A stretch of 34,844 bases of DNA from Gammaproteobacteria bacterium (GTDB lineage Bacteria > Pseudomonadota > Gammaproteobacteria > DSM-16500), in the NCBI GenBank assembly GCA_013287085.1, contig JABDEM010000014.1:1-34844 (forward strand). Reading direction: 5' to 3'. The notes beneath the pieces are model-generated. The model saw nothing but the letters and a program-made list of their open reading frames with translations. It made no database searches and was not told the origin of the DNA. The position numbers and the translations under genes were made by a program. Positions 7,776-17,077 of the stretch are shown piece by piece; the stretch's first letter is position 1, and the number at the start of each line of letters is the position of its first letter.

Positions 7776-9494
7776 ATGATGGGAACGGTTAAAAATAAGT
7801 TTTTAGGAATACTGGTGGTTTGTTCCTTAAGCACTTCTGTTTTTGCAATTACCCCCACGGAAATTCCTGGAACTGTGAATCCCGGCGTTATTAGTAAAAC
7901 TCTCCAAGAACAAGGCCCTACCCAATCTTTACCTACGGGTAGCTTAGTCCAGGCGCCTAGAGGCGCCGGCCCGACTACGTTAAGTCCAGAAGCTGCGAAG
8001 ATTAAATTTAAATTAGTTAAGATTGTTTTAGAAGGCAACCACGTTTACAGCGAGAATTGTTTATTGCCTCTTTATCAAGACAAGCTTAACCAGGTCATCA
8101 GCATTGCCGATTTGATGAAAATTGTACAATCCATTACGAATTACTACCGTAATCAAGGCTATATCTTATCTAGAGCGATTTTACCTCCGCAACATGTACA
8201 AAATGGGATAGTTCGCGTGCGGGTCTTAGAAGGCTATATTGATAAGGTTATTGTAGATGGCCAGCCAGATGGGGCAAGAGCGCTTATTCAATGCTATACC
8301 AATCATATTGCGCGTTGCCGTCCTTTGCGTATAGGAGTGCTTGAGCATTATATGCGTTTGGCTAACTTAATTCCCGATGTGCGCGCCAAAGCCGTTTTAG
8401 AACCTTCTAAAAATGCCCAAGGTGCTGCAACTCTACATATTGTTTCAGATGCTAAAAAAGTGTCGGGTTATGTGGCTTATGATAACTACGGGTCAAGATA
8501 TATAGGCCCCAATGAAATTACTTTTAGCGGCGCTATTAATTCGATTTTCCGATCAGGCGATGCTACGCGATTAACTTATGTCACGAGTTCTCGCTTACGT
8601 GAATTAAGATATTGGGATTTATACTATGATGCTCCGCTTAATTCTGAAGGCTTGCGCTTAACATTTGATGCGACAGAATCACAAACCCATCCTGTGTTTG
8701 TGCTTCAACCGCTAAACGTTGAGGGTAAAAGTAATATTTATTCATTGGGTCTTACTTTCCCCTATATTCTTAGTCGTTGCACCGATTTAATTTTAAATGC
8801 TTCATTTAATTATATCGATGACGGTAGTAAAACTTTTGGTAATACTATTTATAATGATCATATACGTACACTGAGAGCTGGCGGAGTTTTAAATCACACT
8901 GATGGTATGCTTGGTTTGAATAGTTTTAGCGCGGAAGTCGAGCAAGGACTTTTAATTTTAGGCGCTTCAAACGATCCTAATTCTCCAACGAGTTCCCGTC
9001 CCGGAGCAACGGGTGATTTTACCAAGTTTGATTTACAAGCCAGTCGGTTACAACCTTTAGGTAATTCTATATTTTCTACTTTTGTCGTAGCCAAAGGCCA
9101 ATATTCTTTTAATCCATTACTGGCTTATGAACAATTTACTTTTGGTGGTAGTGTGATGGGACGCGGTTATGATTCAGCTGATCTTATCGGTGATGAAGGA
9201 TTAGGCGGATCGGTAGAGCTTCGTGCCGCACTGCCTTTGTTTTGCTGGATGCAGTCTTTTGAGCCCTATATATTTTATGATATTGGCGCTATTTGGAATA
9301 AAGAAAATGTTCTAGGCACTCCATCAAAACAAAGTGAAAGTTCAGCGGGTGTGGGAGTAAGATTTTTTCTCGCACAACATGTCTCGGGCAATTTATTATT
9401 AGCACAACCGTTATCTAAACAAGATACGGCTGAGCAATTAGCAGGAAATGGGCGAAGCGTGCGGGGTCTCTTTAGTCTTACCGTAGAGGCTTAG
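7776..9494 (+). CDS. ShlB/FhaC/HecB-type outer-membrane transporter (TpsB)
   Basis: A 572-residue outer-membrane protein of the two-partner secretion family, which moves large TpsA exoproteins through the outer membrane. Residues 1-25 are a signal peptide ending VFA. About 66-145 is a POTRA domain (IVLEGNHVYSE, QSITNYYRNQGYILSRAILP) and about 145-160 the conserved VRVLEGYIDKV. The ShlB barrel runs to the C-terminus, with GYVAYDNYGSRYIG, the late motif LIGDEGLGGSVELR and GVGVRFF near the end. Length matches the family. A ribosome site AGGA at 7762-7765 is ten bases upstream of the first of two consecutive ATGs. No TpsA filamentous exoprotein is in the window, so its cargo is unknown. FecR and CHASE2 neighbours are a recurring context for such transporters. 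Confidence 0.88.
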   Translation: MMGTVKNKFLGILVVCSLSTSVFAITPTEIPGTVNPGVISKTLQEQGPTQSLPTGSLVQAPRGAGPTTLSPEAAKIKFKLVKIVLEGNHVYSENCLLPLYQDKLNQVISIADLMKIVQSITNYYRNQGYILSRAILPPQHVQNGIVRVRVLEGYIDKVIVDGQPDGARALIQCYTNHIARCRPLRIGVLEHYMRLANLIPDVRAKAVLEPSKNAQGAATLHIVSDAKKVSGYVAYDNYGSRYIGPNEITFSGAINSIFRSGDATRLTYVTSSRLRELRYWDLYYDAPLNSEGLRLTFDATESQTHPVFVLQPLNVEGKSNIYSLGLTFPYILSRCTDLILNASFNYIDDGSKTFGNTIYNDHIRTLRAGGVLNHTDGMLGLNSFSAEVEQGLLILGASNDPNSPTSSRPGATGDFTKFDLQASRLQPLGNSIFSTFVVAKGQYSFNPLLAYEQFTFGGSVMGRGYDSADLIGDEGLGGSVELRAALPLFCWMQSFEPYIFYDIGAIWNKENVLGTPSKQSESSAGVGVRFFLAQHVSGNLLLAQPLSKQDTAEQLAGNGRSVRGLFSLTVEA

Positions 9495-9507
9495 AATTTA
9501 TACGGTA
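9479..9507. terminator. Possible bidirectional hairpin between convergent genes
   Basis: TACCGTA (9479-9485) and TACGGTA (9501-9507) can form a 7-bp stem with a 15-base loop spanning the convergent stops of the TpsB and KAP genes. Only a short GTTTT follows on the plus strand, so termination strength is doubtful. Confidence 0.3.
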
Positions 9508-11669
9508 GTTTTAGGGATGACTTTCCGGGTCTTTGCATTAATTAAATCTAAGAATATCAATAAAGCGAGTTGTTCGTTTTCACGTAGTTTTTCAAAGTAA
9601 TCATCTTCAAATATAGCGACCGCATGAGTGGCGATGGATTCATGCGGAATAAAGCTATCAATATTAACTAAAAAGTTTTTCCATTCAGTATTGGTGTGTT
9701 GTTTATGCATAGCTTGAGTAATAGGTTCTTTTAATGCTGCTGTGAGAAATAACACTAACCCTTTGTCAGTGCTGCAAAGCTCTTTAACATATCGAACACA
9801 TTCTTCTGTATAACCCCATTTTTTCCAAGCAAATAAAATAGCTATAAGTTTTGGATGTTCACCTAATCTTTGTGTTTTAATCCATTCATGAATTCTTCCC
9901 ACGGTCAGTTCTTTTAATTTATTTAACTGGCTAGGCGTAAAATCTCTGTGTTCCAAAGGAATAAAAGTATCCGTATTCTCTTCATGTTCATGACTTTGTT
10001 CGTTTAATTCATGAGTCAAAATAAATAAACTTTTTAGCGTTTTATTAATCGCCTCACTAAAAATTTCAAATCGTTTTTCGGCTGTATCAAAACGTCTTAA
10101 TAATTGGTGAAGTATTCTGTGTATGCGCTGAGGTGTATTAAAACTCAAGCGGGATATTTTTCCTTCTGGAAAAAGATCAGCATTATCTAATAAAGCCAGA
10201 ATAATATTAGGAATATTTTTAGTATGTATTCTTTCAGGATCAATCCCATCTAGTAGATCTAAAAACTTAAGAATACGATCATCTTGATTTAAGCGCGTGA
10301 GCATAAGATCAAAGCTTTCAGAATTGTTTTCTAGCGCTAAAATAGCATCAAATTCAGTTTCGTGAATAGTTCCTGAACTTAAAGAAAGACGAAAATAAAC
10401 ATCAAATAAATCCCACGAGCAAATACGTTTATATTTTCTGGCTAGCGTTTCAGAATGATAAAAATGCATATTCGATTGATAAATGCTATGTAATCTAGGA
10501 AAAAGATGAATCAGTAGTTTTTTTATAAGAGCATGCGGGATATTTTTTCCGCGATTAATAATTTCTTCTACGCGAACTTTATCTTTAGCTATTTGTTTGG
10601 GGTCTGTGACGATTTGATAAACCAAATCCGTAAATAAGTCTTTATTATCACGAACACCTTCATATACCAAGGGTTCGAATACTTCAAGAGCTGTGATTGA
10701 AAACAAATCGACTGGATTAGTGACTTCTTTAATGTGATTAAATTCAAAACTTAAAGTATTGACATAACGGGTAATATCACGACAGCTTTGAAAGAAATAT
10801 TTCAAAGTAGAATAATAAATATCTGCCCAATATTTTCCATTCCAGCTATCTAAAGGCGCTTCTAAAATAACTTTATTTAATTTGTCTAATAATATAACTT
10901 CTAAATCTTGTTTTGAAATGGGCGGAACATCAAAAGGCAATTGAATAACCTTGTCTAATAATTCTTTACCGCCAGATCCATAGACTCTGTCTATAGCACT
11001 AATCGCCAATGGCTTATCCATGGAAAGTAGATAAACTGTATTTGAAAAATCACCAATGGATTTTACAATTTGAAAAACTTCTTTAACTTCACGGTCATCC
11101 ACCCGAGCAATATTATCAATAATAATAATTAACTTATGACGTTGTTTGCGTAATAATTCATTCAGCTCAGCTTTAACTTGAGTTAAATCACGACCCGATT
11201 CCCACCCATAAGCATCTTCTTCCGCTTTCTTTTTAAAAAATCGTTTTCTTAAAGCGAGCTTAAGTCTTAAGGATCGAGGGACAGGTTTATGGGTAAAAAA
11301 AGAAATGTATAATTCTAAAAGATAAATAATATTCGCAGAATTTTCAAAATAATCAGCTTGATTCATTTCCGAGGAAAGTCTTCTAAAGAAACTATAAATT
11401 AATTGTTTTTGTCCTGAGTAACTCCAAGCACTAAAATTTAATATAATAGGTTTTTCATAATCAAACATATTATTAGAAGCATATTTTAATTCTTCTAAAG
11501 TGAGATTGATCAGAGAGGTTTTACCGGTACCCCAAGCGCCATTTAATCCTATGACTAAGCTTTCTTGGCTTTTATGTTCTAACATACATCGCGCTAAATA
11601 TTTCGCAAAGGTTGTTCGACCGAGTCGGTCTTGATCGCTTTTCAAAATGGGGCGGTCAGCTTCAAACAT
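9498..11669 (-). CDS. KAP-family P-loop NTPase
   Basis: Using the ATG at 11667-11669 (MFEADRPILK), the protein has 723 residues. AAGGAG lies nine bases upstream, and the longer frame starting at 11708 would lie upstream of the likely transcription start, so it is rejected. The N-terminus DRPILKSDQDRLGR and the Walker A GAWGTGKTS (residues 44-52) followed by FSAWSY are typical of KAP NTPases, a group of AAA-like ATPases often tied to membranes or defence. The Walker B region reads IIIIDNIARVDD (about 181-192): family members usually have ID-DLDR, so the second Asp is Asn here. A hydrophobic stretch at about 113-126 lies where KAP proteins carry membrane insertions. The C-terminal 400 residues are helical and not recognised. 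It is convergent with the TpsB gene, and its role is unknown. Confidence 0.8.
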   Translation of the reverse strand: MFEADRPILKSDQDRLGRTTFAKYLARCMLEHKSQESLVIGLNGAWGTGKTSLINLTLEELKYASNNMFDYEKPIILNFSAWSYSGQKQLIYSFFRRLSSEMNQADYFENSANIIYLLELYISFFTHKPVPRSLRLKLALRKRFFKKKAEEDAYGWESGRDLTQVKAELNELLRKQRHKLIIIIDNIARVDDREVKEVFQIVKSIGDFSNTVYLLSMDKPLAISAIDRVYGSGGKELLDKVIQLPFDVPPISKQDLEVILLDKLNKVILEAPLDSWNGKYWADIYYSTLKYFFQSCRDITRYVNTLSFEFNHIKEVTNPVDLFSITALEVFEPLVYEGVRDNKDLFTDLVYQIVTDPKQIAKDKVRVEEIINRGKNIPHALIKKLLIHLFPRLHSIYQSNMHFYHSETLARKYKRICSWDLFDVYFRLSLSSGTIHETEFDAILALENNSESFDLMLTRLNQDDRILKFLDLLDGIDPERIHTKNIPNIILALLDNADLFPEGKISRLSFNTPQRIHRILHQLLRRFDTAEKRFEIFSEAINKTLKSLFILTHELNEQSHEHEENTDTFIPLEHRDFTPSQLNKLKELTVGRIHEWIKTQRLGEHPKLIAILFAWKKWGYTEECVRYVKELCSTDKGLVLFLTAALKEPITQAMHKQHTNTEWKNFLVNIDSFIPHESIATHAVAIFEDDYFEKLRENEQLALLIFLDLINAKTRKVIPKTTV

Positions 11670-11709
11670 GAATGCGCGCTCCTTTAAGAATCGAGGGGCT
11701 ATACACACT

Positions 11710-11744
11710 ATTATATACCGTTTAGCCTAGAAATGTGGGCTAAA
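11710..11744 (-). promoter_or_regulatory. Probable KAP promoter with adjoining inverted repeat
   Basis: On the minus strand a consensus TATAAT (complement of 11710-11715) lies about 40 bases before the KAP start. A 7-bp inverted repeat, TTTAGCC (11721-11727) and GGCTAAA (11738-11744), covers the -35 area and could be an operator or a weak hairpin after the transporter gene. No T-run follows, so it is not called a terminator. Confidence 0.4.
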
Positions 11745-11747
11745 ACG

Positions 11748-13211
11748 CTAAGCTAACTTATTGATTTTATTTGCAGGGTTTAAAGTCTTTTTTAAAGCCC
11801 ATTGAATAATAAACAAAATTATTGCTATGGCAAACGCTAATACTGCTTGGTCAGTAAATCCATGTCTATAAATGGTTAATTGTTTTAAAGGTTGATTCAG
11901 TGCATAAGCTGGAATGCTGGTAACTTTTGCGATAAGTCCTGCAAATTCTCCGCCAAACCCCATGCCCGCAAACCAAATGCCCATCATCATGCCAGTTAAA
12001 TGAGGTGGAGAAAGTTCAGTAATAGCCGCAAGTCCAATCGGTATCATGCATAATTCACCAATGGTCACGAGCAAATAAGATAAAACAACCCATAATGGAT
12101 TTATTAAGTTGTGGGCATTAGGAAATAAAGTGGCAGCAGCAAGTGATAAAGGTGCTAATCCAACAATAAAAATTCCCAACACAAATTTACTTAAGGGCGA
12201 AGGGTTGCACTTATGTTTATAAAGCGTATGCCAAAGCCAGGCAAATAATGGCCCTAGCGTAATAATAAAAATACTTCCTAAGGTATAAAAAAGCGGAGTA
12301 GGAATTTGAAATCCACCCATTTGTCGCTGAACTAAACGTTCAACAAAGAGATTTACCGAAAATAACATTTGTAATTGTATCATCCAAAAAATAACGACGG
12401 ATAATATTAAAATATTGACCACGATAAGATTATTACGCGCCATTTTATCTTGGCGAAATGCTATGAAGAACATAAAAAATAATAAGAATATTCCGACTGC
12501 ACTAAATATCCATTTTGATAAAGTGGCAGATTGTAATAAATAACTTAATAAGATAACTGCAATAGCGCAACCGGTAAGAATATAAATTTTAGTGATTAAT
12601 AATTTTTTAAGCTTAAGAAAGGGACCTCTATAATCCATATCGCCCCATCTGACAGCTGCAAAAAAAGTAATAAGCCCTATGATTAAACCAATGCTAGCAA
12701 AAAGAAAATTAGCCTGCCAATTAAGATAAGTTCTAATCAAGCTTGAACCTACACCTGCAATAATAACGCCTAGATTAATGCCGATATAAAAAATAGTAAA
12801 ACCCGCATCGCGATCGGAGTTTCCATGTTTGTAAAGCGCGCCTAACAAACTTGAAATATTCGGTTTAAAAAAACCATTGCCTATGATGATGATTCCTAAC
12901 CCTATATAAAAACTTTTTCCCCAGGGAGCTGCAAGTAATGCATAACCCGAACTTAATAAAATGCCGCCTAATACAATCGCTTTTTTAAATCCTATAACAC
13001 GATCAGCGAGTAGCCCACCAACGACAGGTGAAATATAAGCCAGCGCACTAAAAGCTCCCAAAATAGAATAACTTAGTTCATCGGAGTAACCCAATTGTTG
13101 AGTCATATAAAGTACGAGCATGCCTTGTACCACATAAAATCCTACGCGTTCCCACATTTCTGTAAAAAATAAAAACGGTAATGCTTTGGGATGTCCTTGT
13201 GGATTATGCAT
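11748..13211 (-). CDS. POT/PTR-family proton-coupled oligopeptide transporter
   Basis: A 487-residue inner-membrane protein with about 12-14 hydrophobic segments. It imports di- and tripeptides with protons. Diagnostic features are the ExxER motif in FFTEMWERVGFY on helix 1, GGLLADRVIGFKKAI after helix 2, FKPNISSLLGALY, and the PTR2 signature FTIFYIGINLG. The late segment LWVVLSYLLVTIGELCMIPIG is also typical. The ATG directly follows the TAA of prlC with no gap, and its GAGGA ribosome site lies inside the prlC end, indicating translational coupling. Together the two genes form a peptide uptake and degradation unit, fitting an amino-acid-consuming host-associated bacterium. Confidence 0.92.
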   Translation of the reverse strand: MHNPQGHPKALPFLFFTEMWERVGFYVVQGMLVLYMTQQLGYSDELSYSILGAFSALAYISPVVGGLLADRVIGFKKAIVLGGILLSSGYALLAAPWGKSFYIGLGIIIIGNGFFKPNISSLLGALYKHGNSDRDAGFTIFYIGINLGVIIAGVGSSLIRTYLNWQANFLFASIGLIIGLITFFAAVRWGDMDYRGPFLKLKKLLITKIYILTGCAIAVILLSYLLQSATLSKWIFSAVGIFLLFFMFFIAFRQDKMARNNLIVVNILILSVVIFWMIQLQMLFSVNLFVERLVQRQMGGFQIPTPLFYTLGSIFIITLGPLFAWLWHTLYKHKCNPSPLSKFVLGIFIVGLAPLSLAAATLFPNAHNLINPLWVVLSYLLVTIGELCMIPIGLAAITELSPPHLTGMMMGIWFAGMGFGGEFAGLIAKVTSIPAYALNQPLKQLTIYRHGFTDQAVLAFAIAIILFIIQWALKKTLNPANKINKLA

Positions 13212-15260
13212 TTAGTTTTCCTCTATAAATCCATTATGTTTTAACAGAGCATCAACGCTGGGTTTTCGCCCGCGAAAGGCAACAAATAAATCCATCGGAT
13301 GTTTTGAGCCGCCTTGCTCTAAAATTGTTTTTAAAAATTCTTGTCCTGTCGCAGCATTAAATATTCCAGTTTCTTCAAATTTTGAAAACGCATCACTGGA
13401 CAGAACTTCAGCCCAAAGATAACTGTAATAACCCGCTGCATAACCTCCGCCAAAAATATGTGAAAACGTATTTTGGAACCGATTAAAGGCAGGAGGTTTT
13501 ACCACTGAAATTTGTTTTCTAATAATATCTAAGAGTTGTTGAATTCTATGAGTATCAGGCGGTGTTTTTTCTAAGTGTAGATTAAAATCAAATAAAGCAA
13601 ATTCGCATTGACGCAAAACATGCATTCCTGCTTGGAAATTTTTTGAGGCAGTTAATTTATGAAACACTAAATCAGGCAGTGGCTCATTCGTATCAATATG
13701 TTGAGAAATCAAAGTGAGCGCTTCTTTTTCATAACACCAACGTTCTAAAAATTGACTGGGGACCTCAACCGCATCCCACGGCACGCCATTAATCCCTGAT
13801 ACGGCAGCATAATCAATTTGTGTTAAAAGATGATGTAGGCAATGACCGAATTCATGAAAAAGTGTTACCACATCATCATGCGTTAACAAAGCAGGTCTAT
13901 TTCCAATCGGACGGGTAAAATTGCACGTTAAAAAAGCAACTGGCTGTTGAATACTGCCATCAGCTAAACGTCTGCGTACCCGCGCATCATCCATCCAAGC
14001 TCCTTCACGTTTATGCGGACGCGCATAAAGATCCGTATAAAAAGAACCGCGGTAATTTTTATCTTTATCTAAAATATCAAATAACTGCACAGAAGGATGC
14101 CAAGTATCTGCACTAAAATGCTCAGTAATCGTGAGGCCAAAAATTTTGTTTATAATAGTAAACATCCCTGCTAGCACTTTATTAATCGGGAAATAAGGTC
14201 GCAAATCTTCTTGCTGAAAGGCAAATTTTGATTTGAGTAATTTTTCTGAATAATAAGCCATATCCCAGGCTTCTAGAGGTTCAATACCATCCATTTGTTT
14301 AGCAAATTCTTGCAACTCTTTCATATCTTGTTCGCCAAATTTTTTGGCTTTGTGAGACATATCTTCTAAGAAAGTTAAAACTTCCTCAGGCGATTTTGCC
14401 ATTTTAGTTGCAAGAGATAAGTCGGCAAAATGGTTAAAACCTAACAAAGCTGTTTTTTCCTGGCGCAATTTTAAAATTTCTTCCATGACAGGACCATTAT
14501 CAAATCGTCCCGCATGCGGGCCTTGATCTGAGGCACGGGTGCAATTCGCTTCATATAAGAGCCAGCGAATTTCTCGATTGTCCAAATATTTCATCACCGT
14601 AGAATAACAAGGACTATCTAAAGTAATCACCCAACCTGTTTTATCCAGATGCGCCGCATTTTCAGCCAGTAATTGAACAGATTGCTCGGGTAAGCCTTTG
14701 AGTGTTTGCAGATCGGTAACATGAAAAGTCCAAGCATGTGTTGCATCTAATACATTTTCACTAAATTTGGTCGTAATTAAACTTAATTGTTTTTGAATTT
14801 CTGCAAAACGAATTTTCTCAGAGGGCGGAAGCGCAACGCCAGCTAATTTAAAATCCCTTAATTCATCTTCAATGACTTTGCGTTGTGCTGTATCTAAATT
14901 TTTATAATCAAGACTATCCGCTATAGATTTAACTGCATGATATAATTTTTCATTTTGCATTATTTCAGTTGTATAGTCGCTTAACAAAGGCAAACAAGCA
15001 TTATAAGCATTTCTAAGCGCCTCACTTTCTGCTACGCCATGTAAATGCGCCACAGGGGACCAGAGTTTGTTTAGCTTATCATTCATTTCTTCCAAGGGAG
15101 CCATTAGGTTATCCCAAGTAAAAGGCGGCCCCTTGGCTAGCAATTCATTGAGTAAAATAAGATTTTGGCTAATCACCTGTTTTAAAGCAGGCTCAATATG
15201 CTCCGGCAAGATTCTAGAAAAATGAGGAAGCGGGTCTTTAGCCAGTAAAGGGTTATCCAT
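13212..15260 (-). CDS. prlC: Oligopeptidase A, M3 zinc metallopeptidase
   Basis: A 682-residue cytosolic peptidase, the same length class as E. coli OpdA/PrlC (about 680). It cleaves short peptides, including released signal peptides. The zinc site is HEFGH (469-473), with the third ligand Glu499 in AVEVPSQFLE; other family hallmarks are FNRFQNTFSHIFGGGYAAGYYSYLWAE and YARPHKREGAWMDD. The N-terminus DNPLLAKDPLPHFSRILPEHIEPAL is classic for this enzyme. The ATG at 15258-15260 has AAAGG seven bases upstream. It is the first gene of a two-gene operon with the peptide transporter, driven by the promoter at 15292-15320. Confidence 0.96.
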   Translation of the reverse strand: MDNPLLAKDPLPHFSRILPEHIEPALKQVISQNLILLNELLAKGPPFTWDNLMAPLEEMNDKLNKLWSPVAHLHGVAESEALRNAYNACLPLLSDYTTEIMQNEKLYHAVKSIADSLDYKNLDTAQRKVIEDELRDFKLAGVALPPSEKIRFAEIQKQLSLITTKFSENVLDATHAWTFHVTDLQTLKGLPEQSVQLLAENAAHLDKTGWVITLDSPCYSTVMKYLDNREIRWLLYEANCTRASDQGPHAGRFDNGPVMEEILKLRQEKTALLGFNHFADLSLATKMAKSPEEVLTFLEDMSHKAKKFGEQDMKELQEFAKQMDGIEPLEAWDMAYYSEKLLKSKFAFQQEDLRPYFPINKVLAGMFTIINKIFGLTITEHFSADTWHPSVQLFDILDKDKNYRGSFYTDLYARPHKREGAWMDDARVRRRLADGSIQQPVAFLTCNFTRPIGNRPALLTHDDVVTLFHEFGHCLHHLLTQIDYAAVSGINGVPWDAVEVPSQFLERWCYEKEALTLISQHIDTNEPLPDLVFHKLTASKNFQAGMHVLRQCEFALFDFNLHLEKTPPDTHRIQQLLDIIRKQISVVKPPAFNRFQNTFSHIFGGGYAAGYYSYLWAEVLSSDAFSKFEETGIFNAATGQEFLKTILEQGGSKHPMDLFVAFRGRKPSVDALLKHNGFIEEN

Positions 15261-15291
15261 GCTTTAACCTTTGAATTATGTGAGGTTGGCA

Positions 15292-15320
15292 ATTATAAGC
15301 TCAAATGGTGCAGGCATCAA
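15292..15320 (-). promoter_or_regulatory. Sigma-70-type promoter of prlC
   Basis: Read on the minus strand: TTGATG (complement of 15315-15320), a 17-base spacer, and a consensus TATAAT (complement of 15292-15297). The predicted start, near 15285, leaves a leader of about 25 bases before prlC. The -35 box overlaps the stop codon of the upstream MHYT kinase gene, so prlC can be expressed independently of it. Confidence 0.7.
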
Positions 15321-16933
15321 TTGCTTATAGGCAATTCAATCGTAAACGTAGTGCCCTGGTCGACTTTGCTGGTAACAGTGATGGTTCCTTTAAGAGATTG
15401 AATGATTTCATAAGCGCGTGACAGGCTCAATCCTTGTCCATACCCCACTCCTTTGGTGGTAAAAAACGGGTTGAATATTTTTTTTAAATTTTCCGGTTCA
15501 ATGCCACATCCCGTGTCAGTAATTATGATTATAATAGAGGCGTCTTTGCGAATGGTTACAAAATTAATTTCCCCTTTTTCTTTTATAGCAGTTACTGCAT
15601 TTAAAATTAAACTCATGAATACTTGTGTAATCTGATTAGGATACCCCATTATTTTAGGTAAAGAAGGATCCAGCTTTTTTTGTAATACACACTTATCTTT
15701 TATTTTGTTCCAAGCTAGTTCAACGGCTGATTCTATACAAGTATTAATATCGACTGGTTGTAATTCTTCTTTTTTTTCTGATGAAACACCTCTTACATCA
15801 GAAATAATTTTTTTAATCCGTAGCAAGCCTTCTTCTGTTTCTGTAATTAAATCATGCGTATCCTGGTTTCTTTCGTTTGGGGGCAAATGCTTTTCTAGAG
15901 CGACTAGTCGTTCATCTAAGACAGTCATATTGCTTAACGCATAGCTCAGAGGATTATTAATTTCATGGGCGAGCCCTGCTGTGAGTTGTCCAACCGTAGC
16001 CATTTTTTCGACTTGAATAAGGTGGTCTTGCATCAATTTATTTTTTTCTAAGGCATCAGAGAGCTCAGCAGTGCGTTCTTTAACACGGATTTCTAGTAGG
16101 TTTTGTTGCTCTTCTGCTTGTGCCATTTGTCTATAAGTAGAAACAATTAAGGCAATGATGATGATCAATCCGGTGATCCAGTAAATGTATAGGGCTAGTG
16201 ACGCGATAGAAAGATTGGGGCTAGCGTGTAATATTTTTATCATTTCAGAGTTTGTTTTAACCGGTAACATTACAGCAGCGGCCATGCCGATATAATGCAT
16301 ACCACAAATGGCAGCTCCCATTACTAAGGCGCTTGCAATTTTTAAACGAAGTTGATGTATCAGAGATCCTTGATTGCTTATTACCGCTAACCAAAGAGCA
16401 GCTTGCGAGGCAATAATAGCAACAAAGATAGATAAGAAAAATAATCCAGGTAAATAGTCAATCTTCATGTAAATGGGGTTACTAAAGGGACCTTCCATTG
16501 CTTCCATTCCCATATAATGCATAGCAGCAATGCCACACCCCATTACAACCCCTCCTAAGAGGATGTTTTTAAAAGGCAGGTCTTTTTTTCTTAAAATAAA
16601 AAGAGCAATGAATGAGGCGATGATAGCGATTAGTAAAGATCCGCTGGTCCATAGAATATCGTAGGTAGGCGGCATAGGCATAATATAAGCGAGCATTCCT
16701 ATAAAATGCATGGACCAAATGCCTGATCCCATGATAAAAGCACCACCTACTATCCAGTATTTTTTTAATGAAGCGTTGATCTCTGAACGTAAACGCCCCG
16801 CTAAATCTAACGTTACGTAAGAGGCAATCACAGCAATGAAATAAGACAAGGCAACTAAGGGATAGTTATAAAACCCAACCATAGCATTAGCGGGAATAGG
16901 TCCTTGATAAAACCATGATGAATCGAAAACCAT
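15317..16933 (-). CDS. MHYT-domain sensor histidine kinase
   Basis: A 538-residue membrane kinase. The N-terminal 260 residues form the seven-helix MHYT sensor, thought to bind a metal and sense a diatomic gas; its three motifs are MHFIGM (75-80), MHYMGM (138-143) and MHYIGM (212-217). A coiled coil (about 270-312) leads to the HisKA helix LTAGLAHEINNPLSYA, with phospho-acceptor His323. The ATP-binding domain has the N box MSLILNAVTAI, G1 DTGCGIEPEN, an F box FNPFFTTK, and a G2 reading YGQGLSLS where most relatives have GTGLGLS. No receiver domain is present, so it must phosphorylate a partner. The divergent hybrid kinase and receiver-cyclase genes are the obvious candidates. AGGGAG lies five bases before the ATG. 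Confidence 0.92.
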   Translation of the reverse strand: MVFDSSWFYQGPIPANAMVGFYNYPLVALSYFIAVIASYVTLDLAGRLRSEINASLKKYWIVGGAFIMGSGIWSMHFIGMLAYIMPMPPTYDILWTSGSLLIAIIASFIALFILRKKDLPFKNILLGGVVMGCGIAAMHYMGMEAMEGPFSNPIYMKIDYLPGLFFLSIFVAIIASQAALWLAVISNQGSLIHQLRLKIASALVMGAAICGMHYIGMAAAVMLPVKTNSEMIKILHASPNLSIASLALYIYWITGLIIIIALIVSTYRQMAQAEEQQNLLEIRVKERTAELSDALEKNKLMQDHLIQVEKMATVGQLTAGLAHEINNPLSYALSNMTVLDERLVALEKHLPPNERNQDTHDLITETEEGLLRIKKIISDVRGVSSEKKEELQPVDINTCIESAVELAWNKIKDKCVLQKKLDPSLPKIMGYPNQITQVFMSLILNAVTAIKEKGEINFVTIRKDASIIIIITDTGCGIEPENLKKIFNPFFTTKGVGYGQGLSLSRAYEIIQSLKGTITVTSKVDQGTTFTIELPISN

Positions 16934-17077
16934 CTTAGCTCCCTTGAGCTCCTATCTTTTTATTCTACTCTACCTTTCCGTAATAAAAGAAGAGTACAAT
17001 GAAATAACGGACAGAAAGGGATTATGGGGAAGCTTTTTACACAATTTTACAGAGATTGATGAAAAGGAATTCTAACC

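Noticed and set aside
11721..11744. Terminator after the peptide transporter gene
   Set aside because: The 7-bp inverted repeat has no following T-run and overlaps the likely KAP promoter, so an operator or chance repeat is as likely.
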